Assembly: GCF_029350975.1 (NCBI RefSeq)
Contig: NZ_JARKMR010000001.1
Location: 1 to 64,000, forward strand
DNA length: 64,000 nucleotides
Direction of reading: 5' to 3'
Origin: Maribacter zhoushanensis
GTDB lineage: Bacteria; Bacteroidota; Bacteroidia; Flavobacteriales; Flavobacteriaceae
The number at the start of each line of letters is the position of its first letter. The first letter of the stretch is position 1. The notes below the pieces were generated by a model. That model was not told where the DNA came from, did not search any database, and saw nothing but the letters and a program-made list of their open reading frames with translations. Of the stretch, positions 1 through 8,378 are shown in pieces. The translations under genes were made by a program, and so were the position numbers.

Positions 1-77
1 TTAGCAATTAGCAATTAGCAATTAGCAATTAGCAATTAGCAATTAGCAATTAGCAATTAGCAATTAGCAATTAGCAA
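1..77. repeat. TTAGCAA heptamer tandem repeat, 11 copies
   Basis: Eleven uninterrupted copies of the 7-bp unit TTAGCAA begin at the first base, so the array probably extends beyond the window. It decays into an A-rich stretch after base 77. No reading frame of note covers it. Arrays like this can change length by slipped-strand replication, but no promoter or gene whose phase it would control is visible here. Confidence 0.95.
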
Positions 78-141
78 AAATTAAATTTTTTGACATTTAA
101 AACCTAGTTGCTAGGGTAAACAATTTTATACGCACAACTGC

Positions 142-391
142 TGTCAGTTCGAGTGGTTTTTAATTCAATTTTTTCATTGAATTAAAAAATGTATCGAGAA
201 CCATTTGGGACGCGAAAGCTTCTCGATACAAATTTTATCGTGCCTCTAAAATTCACTCGAAGTGACAATAAAAACACTTATTACAAAATCCCTTTCTTAT
301 TATTTCGAGTCAAGATGTATCCTAATAATTAACATCAAACAAAACCCATCTCTAAAAAAGAATAGATTGCTTAGTGCCTCGCAATGACGAA
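142..391. repeat. REP-like nested inverted repeats in intergenic DNA
   Basis: An outer inverted repeat pairs 142-155 (TGTCAGTTCGAGTG) with 254-267 (CACTCGAAGTGACA), with one mismatch. Inside it TGTATCGAGAA at 190-200 pairs perfectly with TTCTCGATACA at 220-230, and a small hairpin (AATTCAAT/ATTGAATT) sits at 162-184. A separate GCCTCGCAATGACGA-type string near 377-391 resembles another common flavobacterial intergenic repeat. The family assignment is from memory of similar repeats. No gene is seen in 1-394. Confidence 0.6.
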
Positions 392-394
392 TAA

Positions 395-967
395 TTATTT
401 CAAAATATCAGCAACCAATTCCTGCAACTCCCCAACAACATCTTCTTCGAACCACGGGTTTTTACTTCGCCAAAAACGATTTACGGGCGATGGGTGTGGT
501 AAAAGAAAAAACTTTGGCAAGTATTCTTTGTAATGCAATACATTTTCGGTCAGGTTCTTTTTGGCTTGCTTGCCTAAATATTGGTCTTGAGAATATTTAC
601 CAATTAGTAGAATGAGTTTTACATTTTTAAATTGCTCCCATACTTGAGAATGCCACAAGGGAGCACATTCCTTTCTAGGTGGTAGATCTCCCGTTCTACC
701 CTTACCAGGATAACAAAATCCCATAGGCAATACCGCAAAATTATCTGGATTATAAAATACTTCTTCATCTACCCCCAACCATTCACGAAGTTTTCTACCA
801 CTTGGGTCGTCCCATGCCTTATTCTCTACATGGGCTTTTCTACCTGGTGCCTGACTTACCAATATAATTTTAGAATTAACTGTACCTGCAATAATAGGTC
901 TGGGTTCTAAAGGCAGATGCGCCTTACAAACCGTACATCCCCTTATTTCAGTTAATAATTCTTGCAT
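395..967 (-). CDS. Uracil-DNA glycosylase family protein with 4Fe-4S cysteines
   Basis: This 190-residue protein belongs to the uracil-DNA glycosylase superfamily, which removes uracil from DNA in base excision repair. The first catalytic motif region reads SQAPG (about 38-42) and the second is HPSP (158-161). Four cysteines, C11, C14, C85 and C101, have the C-x2-C ... C-x15-C spacing of the iron-sulphur family 4/5 enzymes, so a 4Fe-4S cluster is likely. The motif-1 sequence departs from the usual GEAPG, so exact substrate preference is uncertain. It appears to be a single transcription unit, 52 bp downstream of the HopJ-like gene. Confidence 0.8.
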   Translation of the reverse strand: MQELLTEIRGCTVCKAHLPLEPRPIIAGTVNSKIILVSQAPGRKAHVENKAWDDPSGRKLREWLGVDEEVFYNPDNFAVLPMGFCYPGKGRTGDLPPRKECAPLWHSQVWEQFKNVKLILLIGKYSQDQYLGKQAKKNLTENVLHYKEYLPKFFLLPHPSPVNRFWRSKNPWFEEDVVGELQELVADILK

Positions 968-1019
968 GATTCATAGTTAACCTATCCCGATACGAATAGA
1001 AATCAAATGGTAAATAGTT

Positions 1020-1367
1020 CTAAAGCAACTTTAATGCTTCACCTTCAAATGACAAGCCTTCAAAACCAGTTTCTATAAAGTTTCTAATATTCTGATGAGA
1101 AGTGCCTTTTAGGTCCAGTAACACCTCATCAAAATAATATTGACCGAAACATGTTAAAGTTTCCTCTTTTGTAAGCCCTTCTTTAATAGCAAAAGAAAAT
1201 AATTTACACGAACCGGAATTCTGCCCAACTTCATTGCTTACGCTACCATTTGTATATGCCGTAGGCGTAAAACTGTACTTAGAATCTATTACCCCCATGG
1301 TGTCTGAAAAGGAAACATCTTTTGGTGCGGTCGTTAATTTTTTCTTGAATTCTGCTAATGTCATCAC
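1020..1367 (-). CDS. HopJ type III effector family protein
   Basis: The 115-residue product matches the HopJ family as I recall it: an N-terminal F-x-dTM-x-vId motif, a central AYTNG, GQNSGSCK, and a TCFGQYYxDEV segment. The family is named after a Pseudomonas type III effector but is common in free-living bacteria with no such secretion system, and its biochemical role is unknown. No signal peptide or membrane segment is visible, so it should be cytoplasmic. An in-frame Met-Met start is used; the second Met is equally possible. Confidence 0.75.
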   Translation of the reverse strand: MMTLAEFKKKLTTAPKDVSFSDTMGVIDSKYSFTPTAYTNGSVSNEVGQNSGSCKLFSFAIKEGLTKEETLTCFGQYYFDEVLLDLKGTSHQNIRNFIETGFEGLSFEGEALKLL

Positions 1368-1396
1368 TTACTATTGGTCTTAAATTGGGTTATTTC

Positions 1397-2368
1397 TTAA
1401 ATATTGATATTCAAATATAACGAAACCCTATTCTTAACCTCAACTTTACCCGCATTCAAATTTTGAGAAATTGGTAACATACTTGAAACACCCAAGGCGT
1501 ATCTATTGTAATTTGCCTCTATACCAATACGCGCAAAATACACTTCGCCTCCGGTATCTGGAACGGCTAAATTAAACTCTTTATTTTCTTCAAAATATTC
1601 TGCACCAAGACCTACTTGAGGTGTTAAAGAAACTGAGTTTGACAGGTAATACGTTTTGTAAGTATTCAATGCCGCATTCCATTGATTACCGAACAGATAA
1701 TTTTTACTGTTCTCCGTTTTTATAGTGTAATTCAAAATTGCAGAGAGCCCCCAATTTCTATAGGTAATTCCATAATTGGTTGCCAAAATATAGTCCCAAC
1801 TACCGGTTCCCAACTGAAAACTAGGGTTGACACTACCTTCTATATTGGCAGCATCAAAGCTACCTGTTGGTAATTTTATTCCGCCACCAACTTGCAAGGC
1901 ATGTTCTGGTTTAATAGAAATGATGCTATCAGGTGTTTGGCGTAGTACATTGTAATATGCCAAAACTGTAGCATCGCCAATACCGTTAATGGTCTGCTCA
2001 GTATTATCTGCAAATGTTCTGTTATGTGAATGGTAAGGTAACAAGGCATTTATCAAAACTCGTTTCCCCACAGGAAATTTTCCCCATACCTGTACAGTAT
2101 TAAAGTTTTCGTTTATCCATGGAGAATTATCAAAAATACCATCTCTTGAGCGGTACTTCTGACCTATGTATCTTAGCCCAAAAAAGTTATTGTTCAGTCC
2201 GGTTCCAAAACCCATACTACCTCCATTCCCCCCGCATCCGCAGGTATCACAGAAGTATTCATATGCTGTATTTTTCCAAATACATTCAGATGTCGCTTCT
2301 GGTAAATCATTTGCTTGGGCAGTAAATAAGCCACCAAGCAAAAACATATATATTATAATCTTGTTCAT
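1397..2368 (-). CDS. Outer-membrane beta-barrel protein of the metal/MbnPH locus
   Basis: The 323-residue protein starts with a signal peptide (cleavage near AQA-ND, residue 19) and continues as alternating beta strands ending in aromatic and asparagine-rich turns, typical of a transporter-like outer-membrane barrel. Directly after the signal there are four cysteines (C29, C40, C43, C45) in a CxxCxCGGxGG setting, which could bind metal. It begins 3 bp after the MbnH-like gene ends and is the last gene of that operon. An export or uptake channel for a copper- or iron-type ligand is a guess from context; the family itself has no firm assignment. Confidence 0.65.
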   Translation of the reverse strand: MNKIIIYMFLLGGLFTAQANDLPEATSECIWKNTAYEYFCDTCGCGGNGGSMGFGTGLNNNFFGLRYIGQKYRSRDGIFDNSPWINENFNTVQVWGKFPVGKRVLINALLPYHSHNRTFADNTEQTINGIGDATVLAYYNVLRQTPDSIISIKPEHALQVGGGIKLPTGSFDAANIEGSVNPSFQLGTGSWDYILATNYGITYRNWGLSAILNYTIKTENSKNYLFGNQWNAALNTYKTYYLSNSVSLTPQVGLGAEYFEENKEFNLAVPDTGGEVYFARIGIEANYNRYALGVSSMLPISQNLNAGKVEVKNRVSLYLNINI

Positions 2369-2371
2369 ATT

Positions 2372-3412
2372 TTAATATTCTGAAAATCGTTCGTCATTAA
2401 TAAAAGTATCATCCGTCAAAATTTCAAAAAAAGCTAACAAGCCTTCCTTTTCTTCATCGTTCAATGCAATGCCCAATCCGTCGTCTGTTCGCAAAGAATC
2501 ATCTAACGTTTCTGATTCAACCATGCCATTGGTATAAAAATTCAGTACAGACTCTAAACTACCAAACCTACCATCATGCATATAAGGTGCGGTCAATGAA
2601 ACGTTTCTTAAACTAGGTACTTTAAACTTGTAATTATCACTTTCACTACCACTAACTTCTGCTCTACCAACATCATTTAATTGTACGTTTGGCGGTAAGC
2701 CATTGTTTCGAAAACTACCGTCTGTAAACAAATCTGTGGCATGACAAGAGGCGCATTTTTGCTGAAAAACCTGTAAACCATACAGCTCGGTTTCCGTTAA
2801 TTCCCCACCTTCTTCATTACGTACATACTTATCGTATTTAGAATTTGAAGAAATCATCATCACCATAAACTGAGATATAGCTTTCAAAAAATTCTCGGCA
2901 TTTACGCCACCCTCATCAAAAGCCATTTCAAATTCTCTTTGATATTCGCTATCTGCAATAATCTTATTGATGACACCTGTCATCGTTTCTCCCATTTCTA
3001 CTTCATTTGTAATGGGGATTATTGGAAAGAGGTCTAAATGTGACGTAGCACCATCCCAAGCAAACTCATTAAAGAATGCCATATTGGATATAGATGGCGT
3101 ATTTCTAGTACCTTCTAAATCATTTACACCATGACTAAACTGGTGCCCGTGATGGGTGAACGCTGAACTCTGCTCGTGACAAAAGCCGCAAGAGATAAAA
3201 CCGCTAGAGGAAAGTTTGCCATCGTAAAATAATTTCTTACCCAGTTCAAACCCTAATTGCGTTGGCGGATTTGCTTCTATGTCATAAGCCAATTCAGGAA
3301 AATTCTCTGGAACGTTTACCGTTAAAAAAGTATTCTCAATAGCTACATAGTCGTCATCTTCATTGCAAGACACCAAAAACATGCACAGCAATACCCAAAA
3401 TAGATATTTCAT
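2372..3412 (-). CDS. MbnH-like di-heme cytochrome c peroxidase family lipoprotein
   Basis: This 346-residue lipoprotein (lipobox LVSC, Cys16) has two c-type heme motifs, CGFCH at 75-79 and CASCH at 220-224, the layout of bacterial di-heme cytochrome c peroxidases. It is encoded next to an MbnP-like protein. In characterised MbnH/MbnP pairs the di-heme enzyme oxidises a tryptophan of MbnP to kynurenine, which helps form a copper site. The neighbourhood therefore favours an MbnH role over simple peroxide removal. It acts outside the cytoplasmic membrane. A hairpin lies between this gene and the upstream mbnP-like gene. Confidence 0.8.
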   Translation of the reverse strand: MKYLFWVLLCMFLVSCNEDDDYVAIENTFLTVNVPENFPELAYDIEANPPTQLGFELGKKLFYDGKLSSSGFISCGFCHEQSSAFTHHGHQFSHGVNDLEGTRNTPSISNMAFFNEFAWDGATSHLDLFPIIPITNEVEMGETMTGVINKIIADSEYQREFEMAFDEGGVNAENFLKAISQFMVMMISSNSKYDKYVRNEEGGELTETELYGLQVFQQKCASCHATDLFTDGSFRNNGLPPNVQLNDVGRAEVSGSESDNYKFKVPSLRNVSLTAPYMHDGRFGSLESVLNFYTNGMVESETLDDSLRTDDGLGIALNDEEKEGLLAFFEILTDDTFINDERFSEY

Positions 3413-3431
3413 CTGTTATATTTTTAAAAGT

Positions 3432-3455
3432 AGGGTCACCCAAAAGGGCGACCCT
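3432..3455 (-). terminator. Intercistronic hairpin between mbnP-like and mbnH-like genes
   Basis: A 10-bp stem pairs AGGGTCACCC (3432-3441) with GGGCGACCCT (3446-3455) around an AAAA loop, with one imperfect pair. On the minus strand it is followed by ACTTTT and an A/T tract, a weak U-run. It may act as a partial terminator or RNA stabiliser giving more MbnP-like than MbnH-like product. Confidence 0.5.
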
Positions 3456-3462
3456 TATTAAT

Positions 3463-4266
3463 TTAGTGTGAATCTCCCGTACCGTTATGTACGTGGTCAA
3501 CAGTGAACATGCTTGCCGTATTTAAAGCTACAAGTGGCGATTTCTCTTCACTCACCATAATTACGGATTGCTCTGATAAAGACAGCTTGTTTTCTCCATC
3601 TAAAATGGCACCGGCATCTGCTACTAGATGAATAATAGGTGACATTTCATCACTTACTAAAGCGTCTGTTCCCAAGCTTAATGTAACCTCTTTATAATTA
3701 TCCAAGCTAGAACCGTGGCTACCCATATGCACCTTAAAGTCTGTTGCTTCGGTTACCGTATCAGAAGTAAAGGTTCCCTCAAAATTTAAAAACTTATAGC
3801 CCGCTTGCCATGACCACATCATGTTCGTTTCTTCTGCGACAATTAAAAAATCTCCTTGTCCTTCAGCTCCTTGAAGGTATTTTTCCTGATCTACACCTAC
3901 TCCAAAAGTTACAGATACGTAAGTACCTGCCGGTATGTTCTCCAATACTACCTCTGTATTACCCGTTTCTTCACTGGTAACAAAATAACTGTCATCTTTC
4001 TCATAGGTAAAAACTTCTCCCATATCATTTGTTAACCTAAAATTGCTGACAATGTAATTAAGCCTATTTATGGTCAGTGTTTCGTTTTGAGAATTAGTGT
4101 AACTTGAGGTTGCTAGTAACAAATCATCTGAACCAACACTGTTATCGAACTCTAGGGTTACACTATTCTCACCCATTAGTTCATCTGTAGTATCATCATC
4201 ACTGCTACAGCTAGCGAATGCACTTAAAATAAGGGTTCCAATAAAAAGTCTGTTTATAAATTTCAT
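3463..4266 (-). CDS. MbnP-like copper-binding lipoprotein
   Basis: The 267-residue protein has a lipobox (FASC, Cys20) followed by an acidic SSDDD tether, as usual for Bacteroidetes surface or periplasmic lipoproteins. The hallmark of the MbnP family is present as MMWSWQAGYKF at about 149-159, with W151 and W153, plus histidines H180 and H184 and a C-terminal HVHNG. In MbnP a tryptophan is oxidised by the partner MbnH to kynurenine and contributes to copper binding. The mbnH-like gene follows 50 bp downstream, supporting this pairing. Copper as the ligand here is inferred, not seen. Confidence 0.8.
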   Translation of the reverse strand: MKFINRLFIGTLILSAFASCSSDDDTTDELMGENSVTLEFDNSVGSDDLLLATSSYTNSQNETLTINRLNYIVSNFRLTNDMGEVFTYEKDDSYFVTSEETGNTEVVLENIPAGTYVSVTFGVGVDQEKYLQGAEGQGDFLIVAEETNMMWSWQAGYKFLNFEGTFTSDTVTEATDFKVHMGSHGSSLDNYKEVTLSLGTDALVSDEMSPIIHLVADAGAILDGENKLSLSEQSVIMVSEEKSPLVALNTASMFTVDHVHNGTGDSH

Positions 4267-4366
4267 CTGTTAATTTTATTATTATCCAGATGTAATCACC
4301 TTTATATATTCTGAGTCCAACCCAAAACATAATGGCTCATTACATCTTTGTTTACGTAATGGATTT

Positions 4367-4388
4367 ACCTAATGACTATGCATTAGGT
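4367..4388. promoter_or_regulatory. Inverted repeat upstream of the mbnP-like gene
   Basis: ACCTAATG (4367-4374) and CATTAGGT (4381-4388) form a perfect 8-bp inverted repeat with a 6-bp spacer. It lies about 100 bp upstream of the mbnP-like start, in the 231-bp gap after the small Cys-rich gene. Its position suits an operator for a metal-responsive regulator, but no regulator gene is nearby. Confidence 0.35.
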
Positions 4389-4497
4389 TTGATTTTAAAA
4401 TAATTGATTATGTCCACGACTACAGATTTTGTGACGTGGTATGGATATACAACAGTATACACCTTTTAAAAAAAGGCATAGGTATGTTAAGTTGTAT

Positions 4498-4869
4498 TTA
4501 AGATAAGAAGTTTGGCGGATGAAAAACAGCCGATATATACTGTTGCTCGTTTAAATTAGGATGCATTGAAACCACTCTTGTTTCAACGATGGTACTTTGA
4601 AAATCACAATTAAGAATGCTTACAAAACCAATAGGATATTCACGAAGATCTGCTGAAGGAATATCTTGATGATCTTCTTTTTGCTGCTTTTTTATTAATT
4701 GAGACAAATAACATTTTCCATCGCAATTAAGCATTGGTTTGTCTTTGTTGATACACAAAACCTCAGCAATGTAATCTTGATTAATTACATACTCCAATAC
4801 AGGCAACACCGGTTTTACCATAGCAGTGAGGTATAGCAATATAAATGTGTATGTTAGATATTTTTTCAT
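4498..4869 (-). CDS. Small Cys-containing exported or membrane protein
   Basis: This 123-residue protein starts with a hydrophobic segment (residues 4-27) that may be an uncleaved signal or a membrane anchor. It then carries three cysteines, C39, C49 and C53, in a CINKDKPxLNCDGKCYL context, and ends with HPPNFLS. I recognise this as a conserved flavobacterial type often found beside metal-handling genes, without a known function. It sits just upstream of the mbnP-like gene on the same strand, separated by 231 bp, so it may be a separate transcript of the same metal module. Confidence 0.6.
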   Translation of the reverse strand: MKKYLTYTFILLYLTAMVKPVLPVLEYVINQDYIAEVLCINKDKPMLNCDGKCYLSQLIKKQQKEDHQDIPSADLREYPIGFVSILNCDFQSTIVETRVVSMHPNLNEQQYISAVFHPPNFLS

Positions 4870-4962
4870 TAAAACCGAACCAAAGATAATTCTGAATTTG
4901 AAATATTCTTATTTATTTCATGGAATTAACACAAAACCTAGACTTCAACAGTTTTGCAAAAC

Positions 4963-5634
4963 TTACCTATTCCCACCAACAATAATAACAATTTCCCCTT
5001 TTGGTGGTTTTTCGGTAAAGTGCTTTAGTACTTCCTCTGCAGTTCCACGAACAGTTTCTTCGTAGAGTTTTGTCAGCTCTCGGGAAACGGAAACGGGTCT
5101 TTCTGCGCCAAAATATTCCACAAAGTTGCCCAAGGTCTTTAACAGCTTATGCGGAGATTCATAAAAAATAATGGTACGTGGTTCTTCTGCCAATAATTTT
5201 AATCTTGTCTGCCTACCTTTCTTTACAGGTAAAAATCCTTCAAAAACAAATTTATCATTTGGCAATCCGCTATTGACCAATGCAGGCACAAAAGCTGTTG
5301 CTCCAGGTAAACACTCTACCTCAACCCCTGCTTCAACACAGGCACGTGTTAACAAAAATCCTGGGTCAGAAATTGCCGGTGTACCTGCATCTGATATTAA
5401 TGCGATGTTCTCGCCTCCTTTTAACTTACCTACCAAAAAATCTACCATATTATGCTCGTTGTGCATATGGTGACTTTTCATTTGAGTACCTATCTCAAAA
5501 TGGTGTAATAATTTTCCGCTGGTACGTGTGTCTTCTGCCAGAATTAAATCTACCTCCTTTAAAATCCTGATAGCCCTTAAGGTCATATCTTCTAGGTTAC
5601 CGATCGGTGTAGGTACTAAATAAAGCTTTCCCAT
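4963..5634 (-). CDS. rsmI: 16S rRNA 2'-O-ribose C1402 methyltransferase RsmI
   Basis: RsmI uses S-adenosylmethionine to 2'-O-methylate C1402 of 16S rRNA in the ribosomal decoding centre. The 223-residue protein has the family start LYLVPTPIGNLEDMTLRA, the AEDTRTSGKLL motif and the LISDAGTPAISDPG segment near residues 77-92. The length fits bacterial members that lack the extra C-terminal part. It is followed on the opposite flank by a hypothetical gene transcribed in the same direction but separated by a terminator, so it is probably monocistronic. Confidence 0.95.
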   Translation of the reverse strand: MGKLYLVPTPIGNLEDMTLRAIRILKEVDLILAEDTRTSGKLLHHFEIGTQMKSHHMHNEHNMVDFLVGKLKGGENIALISDAGTPAISDPGFLLTRACVEAGVEVECLPGATAFVPALVNSGLPNDKFVFEGFLPVKKGRQTRLKLLAEEPRTIIFYESPHKLLKTLGNFVEYFGAERPVSVSRELTKLYEETVRGTAEEVLKHFTEKPPKGEIVIIVGGNR

Positions 5635-5703
5635 GTATTAAAAGTAAAAAGCCTTACCGCAGACCCGCAAGGCATAGTAATGAAAATTAATCTCGATTAT
5701 CGA

Positions 5704-5731
5704 ATAAAAAACCCAACACAAGTGCTGGGTT
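5704..5731 (-). terminator. Rho-independent terminator of the 5753-6445 gene
   Basis: AACCCAACAC (5710-5719) pairs with GTGCTGGGTT (5722-5731) with one mismatch. Read on the minus strand the stem is followed by a run of T (complement of 5704-5710). Confidence 0.85.
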
Positions 5732-5752
5732 CATAACACATATATTTTATTA

Positions 5753-6445
5753 TTAAGAGAATCTACGCGACACCAATTCTATAAACCGTTCTTCATATGA
5801 TTCTTTGCCCACCCAATTATTATAATCTGGCTTCACCATATTCTTAATGAATGAAATGGAACGCTCTTCCGTATCGATCGTGTTCAATTGAGATAGTACA
5901 CGGTTATAATCTTCCATGTTGTCATTGAATAAATGCTTAACGAATGCTAAGCGATCATTTAAATCTACTTTTACATTACTCTTTGCTAAACGGTCATTTA
6001 ATGATTTAGGTGTAGAATCTACTTGTTGTAAGTCTTCTTTTCTTGGCGTAAAGAGTTCCTTGTCATTTTTCATTAAATCTGGTTTTGACATAAAATCTGC
6101 CAAAACATCCTCTAACTGATCATTATCGGGCATTTCAGAAACAAACCCTTTAATGGTATCCATACCTGGGTACTTAATTATATCTTCTTCATGCGGATTG
6201 CTCTCTGGCACTCCTGTATTTCCTCTCATTACAGCATTCGCCATTTCTTCGAATTTTGCCGCAATAGCATTTTTAGAAACATCAACTTCCATATCATTGA
6301 GTTCAACTTCAATAAACTTAAGTACAGCGAGTTTCTCATATAGGTTTTTAGAAACCTCATACAATTTTGTCACATCATCTAAATTATCGGCAGTTAAAAT
6401 TTCTGTAGATAACTTTCTCAATTCCAGTTTCAACTTACTTTTCAT
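5753..6445 (-). CDS. Conserved hypothetical protein, mainly helical
   Basis: I recognise this 230-residue product only as a conserved flavobacterial hypothetical. It has no signal peptide or membrane segment. The N-terminal half looks helical and acidic. The sequence LNDRLA occurs twice, at about 148-153 and 162-167, followed by a FVKHLFN ... RVLSQLNT segment, which suggests a small repeated helical motif. It has its own terminator and is divergent from tdk across about 100 bp. Confidence 0.6.
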   Translation of the reverse strand: MKSKLKLELRKLSTEILTADNLDDVTKLYEVSKNLYEKLAVLKFIEVELNDMEVDVSKNAIAAKFEEMANAVMRGNTGVPESNPHEEDIIKYPGMDTIKGFVSEMPDNDQLEDVLADFMSKPDLMKNDKELFTPRKEDLQQVDSTPKSLNDRLAKSNVKVDLNDRLAFVKHLFNDNMEDYNRVLSQLNTIDTEERSISFIKNMVKPDYNNWVGKESYEERFIELVSRRFS

Positions 6446-6549
6446 CTCACAATTTTTATGGTAAAGACTTAAATAGCGGGTTTTTTAAATACCTTTATCA
6501 TTCTTAAACAATAAACGAAAAACCGATTATTTTCGTCTAAAATTACAAA

Positions 6550-7194
6550 ATGTTTCTTGAAAACACAGTTAATCATAAAGAACAATTCGGTTGGATAGAA
6601 GTCATTGCCGGGTCAATGTTTTCTGGAAAGACAGAAGAATTGATTCGCAGACTTAAGCGAGCACAGTTTGCCAAATTAAAGGTTGAAATATTTAAACCAA
6701 TGGTTGACACTCGTTATGACGATGAAATGGTAGTATCTCATGATGCCAACGAAATTCGTTCTACACCCGTACCGGCAGCTGCCAACATTCGTATTCTAGC
6801 GGACACTTGCGATGTCATCGGTATTGACGAAGCACAATTCTTTGATGATGAAATAGTTACCGTATGTAATGATTTGGCCAATAAAGGTGTAAGGGTTATC
6901 GTAGCAGGACTAGATATGGACTTTAAAGGAAAACCCTTTGGTCCCATGCCCGCTCTTATGGCAACCGCAGAGTATGTTACCAAAGTACATGCCATTTGTA
7001 CCCGTACGGGCAATCTTGCCAATTACAGTTATAGAAAATCTAGCAATGACAACCTAGTTATGCTTGGTGAAGTAAATGAATATGAACCTTTAAGTAGAGG
7101 TGCATATTACAAGGCTATGCTAAAAGAAAAGGTAAAGACAATGGATGTAAAATCTGAAGAGGTCAATACCCTTAAAAAGAAGCAAAATGGCTAA
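6550..7194 (+). CDS. tdk: Thymidine kinase (type II) with degenerate zinc site
   Basis: Thymidine kinase phosphorylates thymidine with ATP in the pyrimidine salvage pathway. The P-loop GSMFSGKT lies at 21-28, the catalytic-base region GIDEAQFF at 91-98, and the lasso YRK near 161-163. Type II enzymes usually bind structural zinc with four Cys/His residues. Here C150 is kept, but the positions expected to hold the others read T153, S182 and A185, so zinc binding is probably lost. The stop overlaps the start of alr by 8 bp, indicating translational coupling. Confidence 0.93.
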   Translation: MFLENTVNHKEQFGWIEVIAGSMFSGKTEELIRRLKRAQFAKLKVEIFKPMVDTRYDDEMVVSHDANEIRSTPVPAAANIRILADTCDVIGIDEAQFFDDEIVTVCNDLANKGVRVIVAGLDMDFKGKPFGPMPALMATAEYVTKVHAICTRTGNLANYSYRKSSNDNLVMLGEVNEYEPLSRGAYYKAMLKEKVKTMDVKSEEVNTLKKKQNG

Positions 7195-8293
7195 GGCAGA
7201 AGAGACCGTTTTAGAAATTAATCTAAAGGCACTTGGTCATAATTATAGGTATTTACGCTCTAAAATAAAGCCCGAAACTAAATTTATGGCAGTTGTAAAG
7301 GCGTATGCCTACGGCAGTGACTCTATTGCTATTGCTAAATACCTACAAGATTTGGGCGCCGATTATTTTGCAGTAGCTTATGTAAATGAAGGGGTCACGC
7401 TTAGAGAAGGTGGAATTACCACTCCTATTTTAGTACTACACCCACAGAAAGTTCATTTTAAAACGCTCATTGAAAATAACCTTGAGCCAAGTATTTACTC
7501 TGCTACTATTTTATCAGATTTTATTACTACCGCCAAAGAATTGGGTAAGGCAGATTATCCTATTCATTTAAAATTTAATACGGGGCTTAATAGACTCGGT
7601 TTTTCTGCGGATGAACTACTGGAAATCGCTACACGTATTCAACAACAAAATACTGTAAAGGTAATTGCGCTTTTATCGCATTTGGCAGCGACAGAAGATG
7701 CAAATGAAACCGATTTCACAAATCTTCAATTAGAACGGTTCGATGCAATTTGCAAAAAAGCAGATACATTATTTAAAACCGAAACCTTAAAGCATGTTTT
7801 AAATACTTCGGGCATTATTAATTATAGTCATGCCCAATATGATATGGTTAGAAGCGGAATAGGACTTTATGGCTATGGCAACGAACCACATGTAGATGCT
7901 GAACTACATCCTGTGATGACACTTAAAACGATTATTTCTCAAAAGCATACTATAAATGCAGGTGAATCTGTTGGTTACAATCGTAAATACACATCTGATC
8001 ATAAAACCGTAACCGCTACGTTACCTTTGGGTCATGCAGATGGTATTGGACGAGAATATGGCCATGGAAAAACATACGTTAGTATACATGGAAAACTAGC
8101 CCCAATTATTGGTAATGTCTGTATGGACATGATTATGGTAGATGTCACAAATATTGACTGTGAAGAAGGAGATGAAGTGGAAATTTTTGGAAATAATATT
8201 TCTGCAAACGAATTTGCTGAAACTGCCCAAACCATCACTTATGAAATACTTACGGGTCTTTCACAGAGAATTAAGCGAGTTTTAACAAATTGA
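7187..8293 (+). CDS. alr: Alanine racemase
   Basis: This PLP enzyme converts L-alanine to D-alanine for peptidoglycan. The 368-residue protein has the cofactor lysine in VVKAYAYG (K38), the second active-site tyrosine in the SVGYNRKY segment (about 265), and the conserved CMDMIMVD motif near 306. The length is standard. It overlaps the 3' end of tdk by 8 bp and the two genes form an operon. A stand-alone racemase rather than a MurF fusion. Confidence 0.95.
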   Translation: MAKAEETVLEINLKALGHNYRYLRSKIKPETKFMAVVKAYAYGSDSIAIAKYLQDLGADYFAVAYVNEGVTLREGGITTPILVLHPQKVHFKTLIENNLEPSIYSATILSDFITTAKELGKADYPIHLKFNTGLNRLGFSADELLEIATRIQQQNTVKVIALLSHLAATEDANETDFTNLQLERFDAICKKADTLFKTETLKHVLNTSGIINYSHAQYDMVRSGIGLYGYGNEPHVDAELHPVMTLKTIISQKHTINAGESVGYNRKYTSDHKTVTATLPLGHADGIGREYGHGKTYVSIHGKLAPIIGNVCMDMIMVDVTNIDCEEGDEVEIFGNNISANEFAETAQTITYEILTGLSQRIKRVLTN

Positions 8294-8378
8294 TTTTGTT
8301 AACATATATTTAAGGAATCGTTTTTTTTAGTAAATTGCGGTACTTTATAATTTAACCATTAATAAAAATTAGGTAAAC

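Noticed and set aside
1-77. Telomere-like repeat, suggesting a linear replicon end
   Set aside because: The heptamer is not a known bacterial telomere form, and ordinary housekeeping genes and REP-like repeats follow directly; a simple tandem repeat is the safer reading.
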